DNA of 62,108 nucleotides from Acinetobacter nectaris CIP 110549 (GCF_000488215.1 NZ_KI530723.1:160100-222207), one strand, 5' to 3'. Shown: positions 17,082-27,990, counted from the first letter of the stretch. Program-made: numbers and translations. Notes: generated by a model from the letters alone, not told the origin.

Positions 17082-19907
17082 GTGCTAGCGATTATCATAC
17101 TTTTACCTTTGCTCTTGGGTACAGTACTCAGTGCAAGTCTACATCAGGTACCACGACTGATCAAAATGCTAATAGCTGTTGGTATTAGTCTGAGTTGCTT
17201 CACACTTTTGCTAAGCCAAGCAAATACAATATTTAATGGTCAAAGCATTGTTCAAGCATGGCAATGGCTTCCTGAGCTTGGTATCAACCTCAGTTTTCGT
17301 TTAGATGCACTTGGGCTCTTATTTTCGCTTTTAATTAGTGGTATTGGCACACTCATTTTTATTTACGCCTACTATTATCTGAGTGAAAAAAGCAGTTTGA
17401 GTAAGCTATATTGCTTACTCATGCTGTTTATGGCCGCAATGCTAGGCATCTCTCTTTCAAATAATCTAATTATTTTAATGGTTTTTTGGGAACTTACGAG
17501 TATTTCATCATTTTTACTCGTGTCCTATTGGCAACAATATGAAGCAGCACAGCGTGGCTCACGCATGGCTTTTACCATTACAGGTATGGGTGGTCTAGCC
17601 ATGTTAGGTGGCTTTGTACTTTTAGGGCAAATTGCGGGAACATATCAAATTGATCAGCTCTTAAGCATGGGAGCCACGCTACAACATAGTCCACTCTTTA
17701 CACCTGCACTTTTACTCATTTTACTTGGTGCATTTACAAAAAGTGCGCAGTTCCCATTTCATTTTTGGCTACCGAATGCCATGGCAGCACCAACGCCTGT
17801 TTCTGCATATCTTCACTCTGCCACTATGGTCAAAGCAGGCATTTTTATTGTTGCACGTTTTCTGCCTATTTTTCTTGGTTTTGCGCTATTCCATCAACTA
17901 GTAACAACCATTGGACTCATTACTTTTTGTATTGGTGCATTCTTTGCTGTATTTAAAGAAGATTTAAAAGGTCTCTTAGCCTATTCCACTATTAGTCATC
18001 TTGGATTAATTATGTGCCTATTGGGCATTGGTTCACCATTGGCTATTGCAGCAGCAATTTTCCATATTCTGAACCATGCAACTTTTAAAGCAGCGCTTTT
18101 TATGATTGCAGGGGTGATTGACCATGAAATGGGTACACGAAGTCTACGTAAGTTAAAAGGGGTATGGCAGCTTCTTCCATTTACAGGAACACTAACATTT
18201 ATTACAGCCTCAGCAATGGCTGGCGTTCCACTCACCAATGGATTCATTTCTAAAGAAATGTTTTTTACAGAGATTAGCCAAGCTTTTACAGGAACAAGTG
18301 CCGTATTGGCAATTACTGTAACAACCTTAGCAGGTATATTTGCTGTCGCTTACTCTGTACGTATGATTCACGGTATTTTCTTTGATGGTTCACTTGGTGA
18401 GGAGATCCCAAACCAAGATGCACATGAGCCACCTTTTGGCATGCGTGCACCTATTCTCTTTTTAGCTATTGCTTGCTTGGCTGTGGGTGTTTTCCCTGCA
18501 TTTTTTGCAGAAGACGCTGTTAAAACAATTACTGAATCGGCTCTCCAACAGCCTATAAACTCTCCTCATCTTGCTATTTGGCATGGATTCAATCTACCAC
18601 TCATCATGAGTCTAATTGCTCTTGTAGGTGGTATTTTATTTTATGCATTCTTTGCATATCGTGAAAAAATTCGCCATATTGAACTTGAGCGTTTTCTAGG
18701 TCCACTACAATGCAAACTTATCTTTGAAGCAATACTTACATTTCTTGAAAATACATCTCGAAAAATAAAGCTAGCAACAGAAACAGGACGCTTACAAGGT
18801 TATTTATTTTGGATCATACTCTTTAGTATTGCCTTAGTTTCTATACCTTTACTTTCATATCCATTATCAACAGGTGCACGCGTACTTACCCATGCACCAC
18901 CATTAGCTGTTGTACTTTGGGCATTGCTCTTCTCTGCCTGTTGGATGCTTCTTTGGTTTCACCATGAACGTGTTAAAGCAGTGCTCATTAGCGGTGCCGT
19001 TGGACTTGTAGTTTCAATTACTTTTATTACACTCTCTGCACCAGATTTGGCACTGACTCAAATTACTGTCGATGTTGTAACAACTGTATTGTTACTTATG
19101 AGTCTATCTTTACTACCACAACTTACGCCTTATGAGTCGTCACAAACCAGAAGATGGCGTGATGCGATTATTGCTATTAGTGCAGGCTTAGGTATTGGCT
19201 GGATTGCGTGGCTTATTTTAACGCGTGACCATGACTCTATTTCATGGTTCTTCGTACAACAAGCGCTACCGCTGGGTGGCGGTTCTAATATTGTAAATGT
19301 CATTTTAGTAGATTTTCGTGGCTTTGATACCTTTGGAGAAATTACCGTACTCGGCATTGCAGGTATTGGTACATTATGCCTTATGGATGGTATGCGTACA
19401 CATGGCACAACAACTACAAAAGGGCTGACATACCGCTTCACACCATCACCTCTTTTGGTAAGAACCAGTACGTCTTGGGTACTTCCTATTGCTCTCATCG
19501 TCAGCCTATATATTTTTCTACGAGGTCATAACTATCCAGGTGGTGGTTTTATTGCAGGGCTTATTACTGCCATGGCACTCATTATGCAATACATTGCATT
19601 AGGGCAAGATCGTGCTGAACGCTTACTGCATGCAAAATCAGGCAGACGCTATGAGCGATGGATTGGCATAGGTCTAACTATTGCAGGGCTCACAGGCCTC
19701 GCTGCATGGGGCTGGTCTCGCCCATTCTTAACAAGTGCACATGTCTACGTAGAACCACCTTTACTTGGGTCACTTCACCTGACATCTGCAGCATTATTTG
19801 ATTTGGGTGTGTACTTTGCTGTACTTGGTTCAACCATGCTTATGATTTCAGTACTTGGTGACTCTCGTCATTCATCTATGTCTGGTCCAATTGTACCTAA
19901 GGAGTAA
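17082..19907 (+). CDS. mrpA: Mrp Na+/H+ antiporter subunit A (fused A/B)
   Basis: This is the largest subunit of the multisubunit cation/proton antiporter, related to complex I NuoL. The 941 residues comprise an N-terminal proton-channel domain (FWELTSISSFLLVSYW, THSAQFPFHFWLP-like AFTKSAQFPFHFWLPNAM and YLHSATMVKAG), a middle DUF4040 part (ITFITLSAPDLALTQITVDV) and a C-terminal MnhB domain (IFLRGHNYPGGGFIAGLI). No separate mrpB gene follows, so A and B are fused. The start is GTG 17082 with AAAAGGA upstream. First gene of a six-gene operon. Confidence 0.95.
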   Translation: MLAIIILLPLLLGTVLSASLHQVPRLIKMLIAVGISLSCFTLLLSQANTIFNGQSIVQAWQWLPELGINLSFRLDALGLLFSLLISGIGTLIFIYAYYYLSEKSSLSKLYCLLMLFMAAMLGISLSNNLIILMVFWELTSISSFLLVSYWQQYEAAQRGSRMAFTITGMGGLAMLGGFVLLGQIAGTYQIDQLLSMGATLQHSPLFTPALLLILLGAFTKSAQFPFHFWLPNAMAAPTPVSAYLHSATMVKAGIFIVARFLPIFLGFALFHQLVTTIGLITFCIGAFFAVFKEDLKGLLAYSTISHLGLIMCLLGIGSPLAIAAAIFHILNHATFKAALFMIAGVIDHEMGTRSLRKLKGVWQLLPFTGTLTFITASAMAGVPLTNGFISKEMFFTEISQAFTGTSAVLAITVTTLAGIFAVAYSVRMIHGIFFDGSLGEEIPNQDAHEPPFGMRAPILFLAIACLAVGVFPAFFAEDAVKTITESALQQPINSPHLAIWHGFNLPLIMSLIALVGGILFYAFFAYREKIRHIELERFLGPLQCKLIFEAILTFLENTSRKIKLATETGRLQGYLFWIILFSIALVSIPLLSYPLSTGARVLTHAPPLAVVLWALLFSACWMLLWFHHERVKAVLISGAVGLVVSITFITLSAPDLALTQITVDVVTTVLLLMSLSLLPQLTPYESSQTRRWRDAIIAISAGLGIGWIAWLILTRDHDSISWFFVQQALPLGGGSNIVNVILVDFRGFDTFGEITVLGIAGIGTLCLMDGMRTHGTTTTKGLTYRFTPSPLLVRTSTSWVLPIALIVSLYIFLRGHNYPGGGFIAGLITAMALIMQYIALGQDRAERLLHAKSGRRYERWIGIGLTIAGLTGLAAWGWSRPFLTSAHVYVEPPLLGSLHLTSAALFDLGVYFAVLGSTMLMISVLGDSRHSSMSGPIVPKE

Positions 19908-19911
19908 AATT

Positions 19912-20283
19912 ATGATTAGTCTTGAATTCTTACTTGCTTCGGCTATTGGACTCTTGGTTGCAACAGGTGTGTATCTTCTGCTTCGTGCAAGAACCTTTCC
20001 TGTGGTTTTAGGACTTGCCATGATTGGCTACGCTGTCAATTTATTCTTATTTGCCACAGGTCGAATTAAAATAAATTCACCTGCTATTCTAACTGAAGCA
20101 ACCTCAATTACAGACCCTCTGCCTCAAGCACTTGTACTGACTGCAATTGTTATTGGTTTTGCAACAACTGCCTTTATTATTCAACTGGCATTGCGTAGCC
20201 GCTATGAGTCAGGAACAGACCATATAGACTCTAAAGAAATTACCGAGTTAGCCAATGACCCCAATGAGGATCATGCCCAATGA
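19912..20283 (+). CDS. mrpC: Mrp antiporter subunit C
   Basis: This 123-residue NuoK-like subunit has three membrane segments, with VVLGLAMIGYAVNLFLFATGR and DPLPQALVLTAIVIGFATTAF as the family signatures. The start at ATG 19912 has AAGGAG upstream and lies four bases after the mrpA stop. Its stop overlaps the mrpD start (ATGA). Confidence 0.94.
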   Translation: MISLEFLLASAIGLLVATGVYLLLRARTFPVVLGLAMIGYAVNLFLFATGRIKINSPAILTEATSITDPLPQALVLTAIVIGFATTAFIIQLALRSRYESGTDHIDSKEITELANDPNEDHAQ

Positions 20284-22103
20284 TGAATCAAATAATCAGT
20301 TTTTGGCAGCTACAAACACCTATTATCAGTATTTTAATTCCTGCTTTTGCAGGCTTTTTACTCCTCTTATTAGGTAACCCAAGTTCAGAAGATTTACAGC
20401 ATGATAAACGCCAGCCTCTACGCAGGCTCATTAGCTATACTGCAACATTTGCGGGCTTAGTCACTGCAATACTTTATTTAATACATGCATCTACAGGTCA
20501 GATCATGACATATGACCTTGGTGAGTGGCGTGCACCCTTTGGTATCGTCTTAGTTCTTGATCGACTCTCAGCATTCATGCTGTTTTTAACCTATCTTTTA
20601 GCAGTTCCCATCATATGGTTTGCAAGTAAAGACTGGGATTTAAGAGGACGATATTTTCATGCACTCGTTCAGTTCTTGCTCATGGGTGTATGTGGTGCAT
20701 TTTTAACAGGGGATTTGTTTAACCTGTTCGTTTTCTTTGAAATATTACTCATGGCATCTTATGTCCTACTCATTTATGGACAAGGTAAAGCAAGATTTCA
20801 ACTTGGCATTCATTATGTCATTATCAACCTATTTGCCAGTGCATTATTTCTTATCGGATTAGGACTCATCTATGCCAATGTAGGTAGCCTAAATATGGTC
20901 GATGTTGCTCGGTTAATGCAAAAACTACAACCCGATCAACTACATCTTGCAACCGCAGGTCTATATCTACTTTTCACTGTCTTTGCGATTAAAGCAGCAA
21001 TTTTTCCATTAGGCTTCTGGTTACCTAAAACATATGCTGTTGCGAGCACTCCTGTTGCAGCATTATTCACACTAATGACCAAGGTCGGCATCTATGCCAT
21101 TTTAAGAATAAACTCAACAATACTGCTTGATCACCCTTCCCCACTATTTGATATCCTTCTTATTTTAGGGCTTATTACATCAGTGTATGGTGTTATTGGT
21201 GCCATGGGTGCTATTCGCTTAAGACGCTTTGTCGGTTTTATGATTCTTTCATCACTCGGTACAATTTGCATCGGGCTAGGACTACATAAACCCGAAGCTT
21301 GGGCAGCAAGTTTATATTACCTGTTACATAGTACAATTATTGGGGCGGCCTTTTATTTGCTCTGTGGATGGATTACTGCTCAACGTGGAGAGTTTAAAGA
21401 TCACCTCCGAATTGCACCCAAAATGAAGCAAAACACACTTATTTCTATTTGCTTCTTTCTTATTGCGTTAATGATGGCTGGATTACCTCCATTTAGTGGC
21501 TTTTTAGGCAAAGTCTTCTTATTAAAAGCAACACAAGATACGCCTCAACAGCTTTGGATTATTGGTACTATTCTTATTGTTAGCCTGCTTAGTATTATTG
21601 CATTTATACGCGTTGGGTTTATTTTATTTTGGCAAGCGACAGACCCAGAGTCGAATCCTAGCCGTATAGGTTATGAGGCATATCAGGCTTTACCTGATCA
21701 TGCACCGAGTCGTAATGACACAACCATTTATATTTTAATGATGAGCCTCATCCTCTATGTTGTATTTGCACATCCAATACAGAAATATTTATTCAATGCT
21801 GCAACAACACTGACACAGCAACAAGCATATCAAAATCTAATTTTGCATAAGAATATGCGTAGTGAATTTATTAGTGTAGAACCATTTGATCCAAAATATA
21901 TTGCGGAAACAAAATATGCAGGCGAAAACCCTGACCCTAATGCACATTTTATCCCTTATATTATTTCACCTGATACACTAAATGGCACGCATATTTCTTT
22001 GTATAAGAAACAGCAAATCGAAGCTCAACAACAACAATTAAATCAGTCCACTACGATTCCCACAAAGAATAATGGTGCAAAACTGCAACTTATGGAGCCA
22101 TAA
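20280..22103 (+). CDS. mrpD: Mrp antiporter subunit D
   Basis: This NuoN/NuoM-like proton-channel subunit is 607 residues long with about 14 membrane helices. TGDLFNLFVFFEILLMASYV, KAAIFPLGFWLPKTY and MMAGLPPFSGFLGKVFLLKA are visible. The C-terminal 100 residues after the last helix form a hydrophilic tail longer than is usual for MrpD (about 500 residues). The start overlaps mrpC by four bases, a sign of translational coupling. Confidence 0.94.
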   Translation: MMNQIISFWQLQTPIISILIPAFAGFLLLLLGNPSSEDLQHDKRQPLRRLISYTATFAGLVTAILYLIHASTGQIMTYDLGEWRAPFGIVLVLDRLSAFMLFLTYLLAVPIIWFASKDWDLRGRYFHALVQFLLMGVCGAFLTGDLFNLFVFFEILLMASYVLLIYGQGKARFQLGIHYVIINLFASALFLIGLGLIYANVGSLNMVDVARLMQKLQPDQLHLATAGLYLLFTVFAIKAAIFPLGFWLPKTYAVASTPVAALFTLMTKVGIYAILRINSTILLDHPSPLFDILLILGLITSVYGVIGAMGAIRLRRFVGFMILSSLGTICIGLGLHKPEAWAASLYYLLHSTIIGAAFYLLCGWITAQRGEFKDHLRIAPKMKQNTLISICFFLIALMMAGLPPFSGFLGKVFLLKATQDTPQQLWIIGTILIVSLLSIIAFIRVGFILFWQATDPESNPSRIGYEAYQALPDHAPSRNDTTIYILMMSLILYVVFAHPIQKYLFNAATTLTQQQAYQNLILHKNMRSEFISVEPFDPKYIAETKYAGENPDPNAHFIPYIISPDTLNGTHISLYKKQQIEAQQQQLNQSTTIPTKNNGAKLQLMEP

Positions 22104-22625
22104 ATGAAAAGAAGAACTCGCTTTTCCCGCTGGTTACCACATCCATTTTTTTCAGTTATTTCTGGAATTGCATGGCTAGTACTTAACCATAGTCTTGCAG
22201 TGGTAGATATTTTAACTGCTGCTATTCTTGCACTTGTTATTCCTAAAATGGTTGCAACATTTATCCCAAGAACACCAAGTGTTAATTGGATTGCAGCCAT
22301 ACAACTATTTTATACAGTACTCATAGATATCATTGTATCTAACTTTGTTGTTGCCAAACTCGTTTTAGGCCCTAAAAAGAACTTACAGCCAAAGTGGTTT
22401 CGCATCCCACTCTCTACACAGCATGAGCAAGTAAATGCATTATTGGCGATGATTATTACCACAACCCCCGGTACTGTCAGTGCAGGTATAGACCAAAAGC
22501 GAGGCGATATATTGGTACATGCTTTAAATGCAACTGATCCTGAAGCTGAAATAAAACAAATTAAAATGCGCTATGAACAACAGTTAATTAAGATATTCAA
22601 AGTAAAATCAGGAGAAAAGTTATGA
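22104..22625 (+). CDS. mrpE: Mrp antiporter subunit E
   Basis: This 173-residue membrane subunit is unique to Mrp complexes. It has an N-terminal pair of membrane helices (FFSVISGIAWLVLNHSLAV) and the conserved ITTTPGTVSAGIDQKRGDILVHALNA segment (quoted across two stretches). It starts directly after the mrpD stop, and its own stop overlaps the mrpF ATG. Confidence 0.92.
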   Translation: MKRRTRFSRWLPHPFFSVISGIAWLVLNHSLAVVDILTAAILALVIPKMVATFIPRTPSVNWIAAIQLFYTVLIDIIVSNFVVAKLVLGPKKNLQPKWFRIPLSTQHEQVNALLAMIITTTPGTVSAGIDQKRGDILVHALNATDPEAEIKQIKMRYEQQLIKIFKVKSGEKL

Positions 22626-22897
22626 TTATCCTGCCATATATTCTTGGAATATGCTTACTTTCGACAACAATCTCTATGTCTCTTTGCCTTATACGTCTAA
22701 TTATTGGGCCATCTATTGTCGATCGACTGTTGGCGCTAGATACCTTATTTTTAAATACGACAGGCTTAATTATTATTCTTGGTATTTATTGGACAACAAC
22801 CTATCTTTTTGAAGGAGCATTACTTATTGCAATGCTAAGTTTTATTTCAACAATGGCTCTTGCACGCTACTTTACCAGTGGCCATGTTATTGATTAA
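22622..22897 (+). CDS. mrpF: Mrp antiporter subunit F
   Basis: A 91-residue three-helix subunit with the signature LIRLIIGPSIVDRLLALDTL. Its start overlaps mrpE by four bases (ATGA). Confidence 0.92.
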   Translation: MIILPYILGICLLSTTISMSLCLIRLIIGPSIVDRLLALDTLFLNTTGLIIILGIYWTTTYLFEGALLIAMLSFISTMALARYFTSGHVID

Positions 22898-22914
22898 GAA
22901 GGGATACATTTATC

Positions 22915-23328
22915 ATGTCAACACAGCTTATCATGGAAATCATTGTCTCCTTTTTTTTACTTCTCGGTAGCTTCTTTATGCTCGTCGGAAGTATTGGAAT
23001 GATTCGTTTACCCGACTTATTTACTCGCCTACATGCGCCAACCAAATCTAGTACGCTTGGTCTTGGTAGCTTTCTTATTGCATCAATGATTTATAGCTAC
23101 TTTCAAGGTCATTTTGGGTTTTCAGCATTATTGCTTACTCTACTTGCTTTTATTACAGCACCTGTATCTGCAAACCTGATGGCACAAGCTGCACTTCACT
23201 TAAAACTTCGCTCTCTGAGTGGTGATGTTCCCGAAAGTATTGAAAGACCTCTACCATGGTCTAAATATCGCTTTGTTCCTAAAGGGAAGACAAGAAAAGA
23301 AAGTACAATTCATACAAACAAAAAATAA
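22915..23328 (+). CDS. mrpG: Mrp antiporter subunit G
   Basis: This 137-residue subunit has three membrane helices and the hallmark GMIRLPDLFTRLHAPTKSST. The C-terminal basic tail (KGKTRKESTIHTNKK) is cytosolic. It ends the operon and is followed within 15 bases by a strong terminator. Confidence 0.92.
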   Translation: MSTQLIMEIIVSFFLLLGSFFMLVGSIGMIRLPDLFTRLHAPTKSSTLGLGSFLIASMIYSYFQGHFGFSALLLTLLAFITAPVSANLMAQAALHLKLRSLSGDVPESIERPLPWSKYRFVPKGKTRKESTIHTNKK

Positions 23329-23334
23329 TACATA

Positions 23335-23364
23335 TAAAAAAGCCACCCGAAGGTGGCTTTTTTT
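23335..23364. terminator. Bidirectional terminator between mrpG and rbfA
   Basis: The stem AGCCACC/GGTGGCT with a CGAA tetraloop is flanked by A- and T-runs. It lies between two convergent operons and can stop both. Confidence 0.93.
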
Positions 23365-23761
23365 AATCTTCATCTTTTTTTCGTTCAGGTAAGTCTTTTA
23401 CCGCTTCTTCAATTAAGCCAAACATATAGTTACCGTGTGCATTTGTTTTATCATAATGAAAACGCAAACGTGGGGTAACACGTGTTTTTAATCTACGGCT
23501 TAACTCTTGGCGTAAAAAGCCAGAAGCTTTATTTAAAACACCAAGTGTTTCTTTATGTGCTTCTTCTGTTTGGTCATCTTGCAGGTCACGTCCCATTACA
23601 GTGACATAAACCTCTGCATAACCAAGGTCAGGACTTACTTTTACAGCAGAAATGGTTACATAACCACCTAAACGAGGATCTTTCAGCTCTTGGCGGATAA
23701 GTTCAGCGAGTTCTCGCTGAACCGTGTCTGCCATACGCTTAAGACGCTGACTACCTGCCAT
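23363..23761 (-). CDS. rbfA: 30S ribosome-binding factor A
   Basis: RbfA helps 16S rRNA 5'-end maturation and cold adaptation. The 132 residues show the KH-like fold signatures RQELKDPRLGGYVTISAVKV and RLKTRVTPRLRFHYD. The ATG overlaps the infB stop by one base (TAATG), so it is translationally coupled. It is the last gene of the tRNA/rimP/nusA/infB/rbfA transcription unit; truB, which follows rbfA in E. coli, is absent here. Confidence 0.95.
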   Translation of the reverse strand: MAGSQRLKRMADTVQRELAELIRQELKDPRLGGYVTISAVKVSPDLGYAEVYVTVMGRDLQDDQTEEAHKETLGVLNKASGFLRQELSRRLKTRVTPRLRFHYDKTNAHGNYMFGLIEEAVKDLPERKKDED

Positions 23762-26463
23762 TAAAGACTCCGTTTAATAATTTGTACGTCGTATACTTCA
23801 ATCTTATCAAGCGCTTTAATATCTTTATAGCCCTTAACTGCAAGACCACATTCCATACCAGCACGAACGTCTTCTACAACTTCTTTATAACGACGTAAAG
23901 ACTCAAGCTCACCTTGGAAAATTACAACATCGTCACGTAAGATGCGGATTGGCTTGTTACGGTGGATTGTACCTTCCATAACCATACAACCAGCTGCTGC
24001 ACCAAACTTACTAGAGTGGAACACTTCACGTACTTGCGCAACACCAAGAATCGTTTCACGATGTTCAGGTGGTAACTTACCACTCATTGCATCTTTAACA
24101 TCATCAATTAATTGATAAATAACGCTATAGTAACGAATATCAATTTCATCTTCATCTGCTTTTTGGCGCGCTGTTGTATCTGCACGTACGTTAAAGCCAA
24201 GAAGTACAGCATCAGAAGATTCTGCAAGTGTTACATCTGACTCGGTAATAGCACCTACACCTGAACCAATAACACGTACTTTCACTTCATCTGTTGCAAG
24301 TTCATATAATGCAACTTGTAAAGCTTCCAAAGAACCACGAACATCTGTTTTAAGTACAATATTTACTGTTGGAACATCTTTTTTGCCCATTGAAGACATT
24401 AAGTTTTCCAAACGCATTGCACTTGCACGATCTAAACGTTTCTGACGCTCACGGTCTGAACGTGCTCCAGCAACTTCACGTGCTTTCTTCTCATCGTTTA
24501 CAACAAGAACTTCATCACCTGCCATTGGCGCTTCAGGTAAACCTAAAATTTCAACAGGAATAGAAGGCCCTGCAGATTTAATACGGTTACCATTTTCATC
24601 AGACATCGCACGCACACGACCGTAAGATGAACCAGCAAGGATTAAATCACCAACACTCAATGTACCATTTTGTACAAGAATAGAAGTTACCGCACCACGA
24701 CCTTTATCTACACGTGCTTCAATAACAACACCTTGTGCAGCACCTTCAGCCGAAGCTTGAAGTTCCATCACTTCTGCTTGAAGTAAGATTTGATCGAGTA
24801 AGTTATCAATACCTTCACCTGTATGTGCAGATACTTTTGCTACAGCAACATCTCCACCCCATTGTTCAGGAACGATTTCTTTTGCTGTTAACTCATTAAG
24901 TACACGATCAGGATCAGCAGATTCTTTATCCATTTTATTCATTGCAACAATGATTGGTGTTCCTGCTGCACGTGCATGGTCAATCGCTTCCGCTGTTTGT
25001 GGCATTACACCATCATCAGCAGCAACTACAAGTACCACGATATCTGTTGCTTTCGCACCGCGTGAACGCATTGAAGTAAATGCAGCATGTCCTGGTGTAT
25101 CTAGGAAAGTAATAATACCTTTCTCTGTTTCAACATGATATGCACCAATATGCTGTGTAATTCCACCTGCTTCACCTGAAGCCACTTTCGCGCGACGAAT
25201 ACGGTCAAGCAATGATGTTTTACCATGGTCTACGTGACCCATAATTGTTACAACTGGCGGACGTGTTGTTAACTCACCACGTTTTTGCTCAGCTTGTTCA
25301 ATTAAGTTGTCTTCAGCAGCATTATCAGAAACTAAAACAGGGTTATGTCCCATTTCCTCTACAACTAAAGATGCTGTATCACGATCAATCGCTTGGTTTT
25401 GGTTAACAAGTTCGCCCATTTTCATGAGTATTTTAATCACTTCGCGAACTTTGATTGCCATTTTTTGTGCTAAGTCAGCAACAATAATGGTTTCACCAAT
25501 TTCAACATCATAAACTTGTTTCTTCACAGGTTTTTCAAAACCGTGTTTGTTACCTTGGCTTGTTTTTAAGCCACGTTTATGATGGTTGTTTTTGCTGAAG
25601 TTTTGTTCTTCTTGGTTATGGCGACCACCTTTTTTACGGTTGTCTTTACCACCACCACCGCGTTTAATTTCACGGTCTTCTTTCTTAAATGATTCTTCAT
25701 ATGCTTGTCCAACAAGACCAGCTGCCAATGGAGAGTCATCTACAACACGAATTTTTGCAGCACCATCATCATTTGAATATTTTGATGCCATTTGGCGCAT
25801 TTGCTCAAGCGTACGCTGTTGTGCTTCTTCAGCAGCTTTACGACGTGTTGCTTCTTCAGTCGCTCTTAATTGTGCTTCTTGCGCTTGTAATGCTTTTTTC
25901 TGTTCAGCATTTTTCGATGGTTTTGTGTTTGGCTTAACCATACCACCACCACGTTTTCTTACAACAACAGCAGCAGCTTTTGGTCCTTCTGCTGTTACTT
26001 TGTCTTTCTTCTGCGCAGCACGCATTGCTTCAAGTGTTGCATTTGCTTTACTTTCAGCATTTACTTTAGCATCTTGTTCAGCTTTTGCTTTTTGCTGTAC
26101 TTGAGCTTTTGCTTTAGCATCTTGTTCAGCTTTTGCTTTTGCTTCTACAGCAATCTGTTGTGGATCAGGCTTTGTAAATGTACGCTTTTTACGTACTTCT
26201 ACATTAATTGTCTTCGCCTTACCAGAAGTACTGGCAACTTTTGCTGTACCTGTTGTTTTCTGTTTCAAAGTAATTTTTCCTGCACTTCTCTCATTTTGAC
26301 CATGCGTTTTTTTAAGATGGTCTACGAGAGTGTTTTGCTGTTCTATAGTCAAGACATCATCAGCTACTCGCTGTGGCAACCCTGCATTTTTCACCTGCTC
26401 TAGGAGCTTCTCAACAGGACGTCCCACGCTTTGCGCCAACTCTTTTATAGACTTGTCCGTCAT
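23761..26463 (-). CDS. infB: Translation initiation factor IF-2
   Basis: IF-2 is the GTPase that places fMet-tRNA on the 30S subunit. The 900-residue protein has an N-terminal IF2-N domain ([20 protein letters not shown]), a long charged Lys/Ala/Glu linker (about 100-300) and a second IF2-N domain ([20 protein letters not shown]). The G domain follows, with G1 GHVDHGKT, G3 DTPGHAAF and G4 NKMD, then the C-terminal domains. The linker contains a DNA-level direct repeat. It lies 10 bases after nusA. Confidence 0.97.
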   Translation of the reverse strand: MTDKSIKELAQSVGRPVEKLLEQVKNAGLPQRVADDVLTIEQQNTLVDHLKKTHGQNERSAGKITLKQKTTGTAKVASTSGKAKTINVEVRKKRTFTKPDPQQIAVEAKAKAEQDAKAKAQVQQKAKAEQDAKVNAESKANATLEAMRAAQKKDKVTAEGPKAAAVVVRKRGGGMVKPNTKPSKNAEQKKALQAQEAQLRATEEATRRKAAEEAQQRTLEQMRQMASKYSNDDGAAKIRVVDDSPLAAGLVGQAYEESFKKEDREIKRGGGGKDNRKKGGRHNQEEQNFSKNNHHKRGLKTSQGNKHGFEKPVKKQVYDVEIGETIIVADLAQKMAIKVREVIKILMKMGELVNQNQAIDRDTASLVVEEMGHNPVLVSDNAAEDNLIEQAEQKRGELTTRPPVVTIMGHVDHGKTSLLDRIRRAKVASGEAGGITQHIGAYHVETEKGIITFLDTPGHAAFTSMRSRGAKATDIVVLVVAADDGVMPQTAEAIDHARAAGTPIIVAMNKMDKESADPDRVLNELTAKEIVPEQWGGDVAVAKVSAHTGEGIDNLLDQILLQAEVMELQASAEGAAQGVVIEARVDKGRGAVTSILVQNGTLSVGDLILAGSSYGRVRAMSDENGNRIKSAGPSIPVEILGLPEAPMAGDEVLVVNDEKKAREVAGARSDRERQKRLDRASAMRLENLMSSMGKKDVPTVNIVLKTDVRGSLEALQVALYELATDEVKVRVIGSGVGAITESDVTLAESSDAVLLGFNVRADTTARQKADEDEIDIRYYSVIYQLIDDVKDAMSGKLPPEHRETILGVAQVREVFHSSKFGAAAGCMVMEGTIHRNKPIRILRDDVVIFQGELESLRRYKEVVEDVRAGMECGLAVKGYKDIKALDKIEVYDVQIIKRSL
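26064..26140. repeat. 29-bp direct repeat inside infB
   Basis: Two identical 29-base copies, at 26064-26092 and 26112-26140, are spaced 48 bases apart, that is 16 codons in frame. They encode the repeated [11 protein letters not shown] segments of the IF-2 linker. Confidence 0.8.
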
Positions 26464-26473
26464 TTATTACCTC

Positions 26474-27958
26474 CTAGTTAAACCATGATTCTCTAGCTTT
26501 CATAATTAATTGACCAGCTTTTTGAGCACCAAGACCATCGATATCTGCAATATCATCAGTTGCTTGATCAGCTAAATCATCAATTGTGATCACGCCACGG
26601 CTAGCAAGTGCATATGCAATCTCTTGCGTCATGCCTTCCATACTTAATAATTCAGGGCTCGGTTCTTGAATGTTCTCTTGCTGTTGTAACGCTTCTGCCA
26701 ATGCAATTTCTTTTGCACGACTTTGTAACAGCTCAACAGTATCTACATCTAACTCAATTTCATTAAATGTTTCTGCAGGAACATAAGCAATTTCCTCAAA
26801 TGAGGTGAAGCCCATCTCAACGAGTGCCATCGCAAGGCCTTCATCAATATCTAAACGTGTTACAAACATATCTAGGTATTTTTGAGTTTCATTTTGCTGA
26901 CGTGCACGATACTCTTCTTCAAGCATCATGTCTAACTTATATCCAGTTAAGTCAGATGCAAGACGAACGTTTTGACCTTGAGAACCAATCGCTCGCGCCA
27001 ATTGATCACTTGTCGCAAAAATAATATCTGCTGTTCTTGCATCTTCATCAATTACGATACCAGATACATCAGCAGGCTCAAGCGCACTTGCAATATATTG
27101 TGCAGGATCATCAGACCATACAACAACATCTATACGTTCGTTATTTAATTCTTGCTGAACAGATTGAATACGTGTTCCACGCATACCAATGCATGCACCA
27201 ACAGGGTCAATACGGTGATCATTTGTTTTTACAGCAATTTTAGCACGCACACCAGGTTGGCGCGTTGCAGCCTTAATTTCAATAATTTCTTCTGAAATTT
27301 CAGGAATCTCTTTTTGCATTAAAGCAATTAACATTGCTGGTTTTGCACGAGAAAGTAAGAGTTGCGCACCACGACCTTCACGGTTTACTTCGTAAAGAAT
27401 TGCACTTACACGTTGTTTCGGACGTAGTAATTCTTTTGGAATCACTTCATCACGTGCAAGGTAAGCTTCGGCATTGTCACCAAGATCAATAATAAAGCCA
27501 TCTTTTGTTTGCTTTTTCACTTCACCGTAAACAAGCTCACCCACTTTCGACGCATATGCATCTGCCACAAGCGCACGCTCTGCTTCACGGATTTTTTGAA
27601 CAATCACTTGTTTTGCAATTTGTGCTGCAATACGACCAAACTCAATAGATTCAACTTCAAGCTCACGAATATCGCCAATAGAGCATTTCGTAGGATCTAA
27701 ATCAGAAATTGCATCTTGGCAAGCAGGCATTTCATGATCTTCATCAGCAACAACTTCCCATTGACGGAAAGTAGTATAGTCACCCGTTTTACGGTCAATT
27801 TCTACACGTAAACGCGCTTCTTCTGAATTTGTGCCTTCATAAAATTTTTTCTTAGTCGCAGCAACCAATGCTTGTTCTAGTGCTTCAAAGATGGCTTCGC
27901 GGCTCACACCTTTTTCATTACTAACCGTTTCTGCAACGGTAAGAATCTCACGACCCAT
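26474..27958 (-). CDS. nusA: Transcription termination/antitermination factor NusA
   Basis: NusA binds RNA polymerase and modulates pausing, termination and antitermination. The 494 residues comprise the N-terminal polymerase-binding domain (EILTVAETVSNEKGVSREAI), an S1 domain (GEVKKQTKDGFIIDLGDNAE), KH domains (DPVGACIGMRGTRIQSV and AIGSQGQNVRLASDLTG) and two C-terminal acidic repeat domains as in E. coli. It is 32 bases after rimP. Confidence 0.97.
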   Translation of the reverse strand: MGREILTVAETVSNEKGVSREAIFEALEQALVAATKKKFYEGTNSEEARLRVEIDRKTGDYTTFRQWEVVADEDHEMPACQDAISDLDPTKCSIGDIRELEVESIEFGRIAAQIAKQVIVQKIREAERALVADAYASKVGELVYGEVKKQTKDGFIIDLGDNAEAYLARDEVIPKELLRPKQRVSAILYEVNREGRGAQLLLSRAKPAMLIALMQKEIPEISEEIIEIKAATRQPGVRAKIAVKTNDHRIDPVGACIGMRGTRIQSVQQELNNERIDVVVWSDDPAQYIASALEPADVSGIVIDEDARTADIIFATSDQLARAIGSQGQNVRLASDLTGYKLDMMLEEEYRARQQNETQKYLDMFVTRLDIDEGLAMALVEMGFTSFEEIAYVPAETFNEIELDVDTVELLQSRAKEIALAEALQQQENIQEPSPELLSMEGMTQEIAYALASRGVITIDDLADQATDDIADIDGLGAQKAGQLIMKARESWFN

Positions 27959-27990
27959 AAGTCACCTATATTTCAGATTTTCTTAATAGT

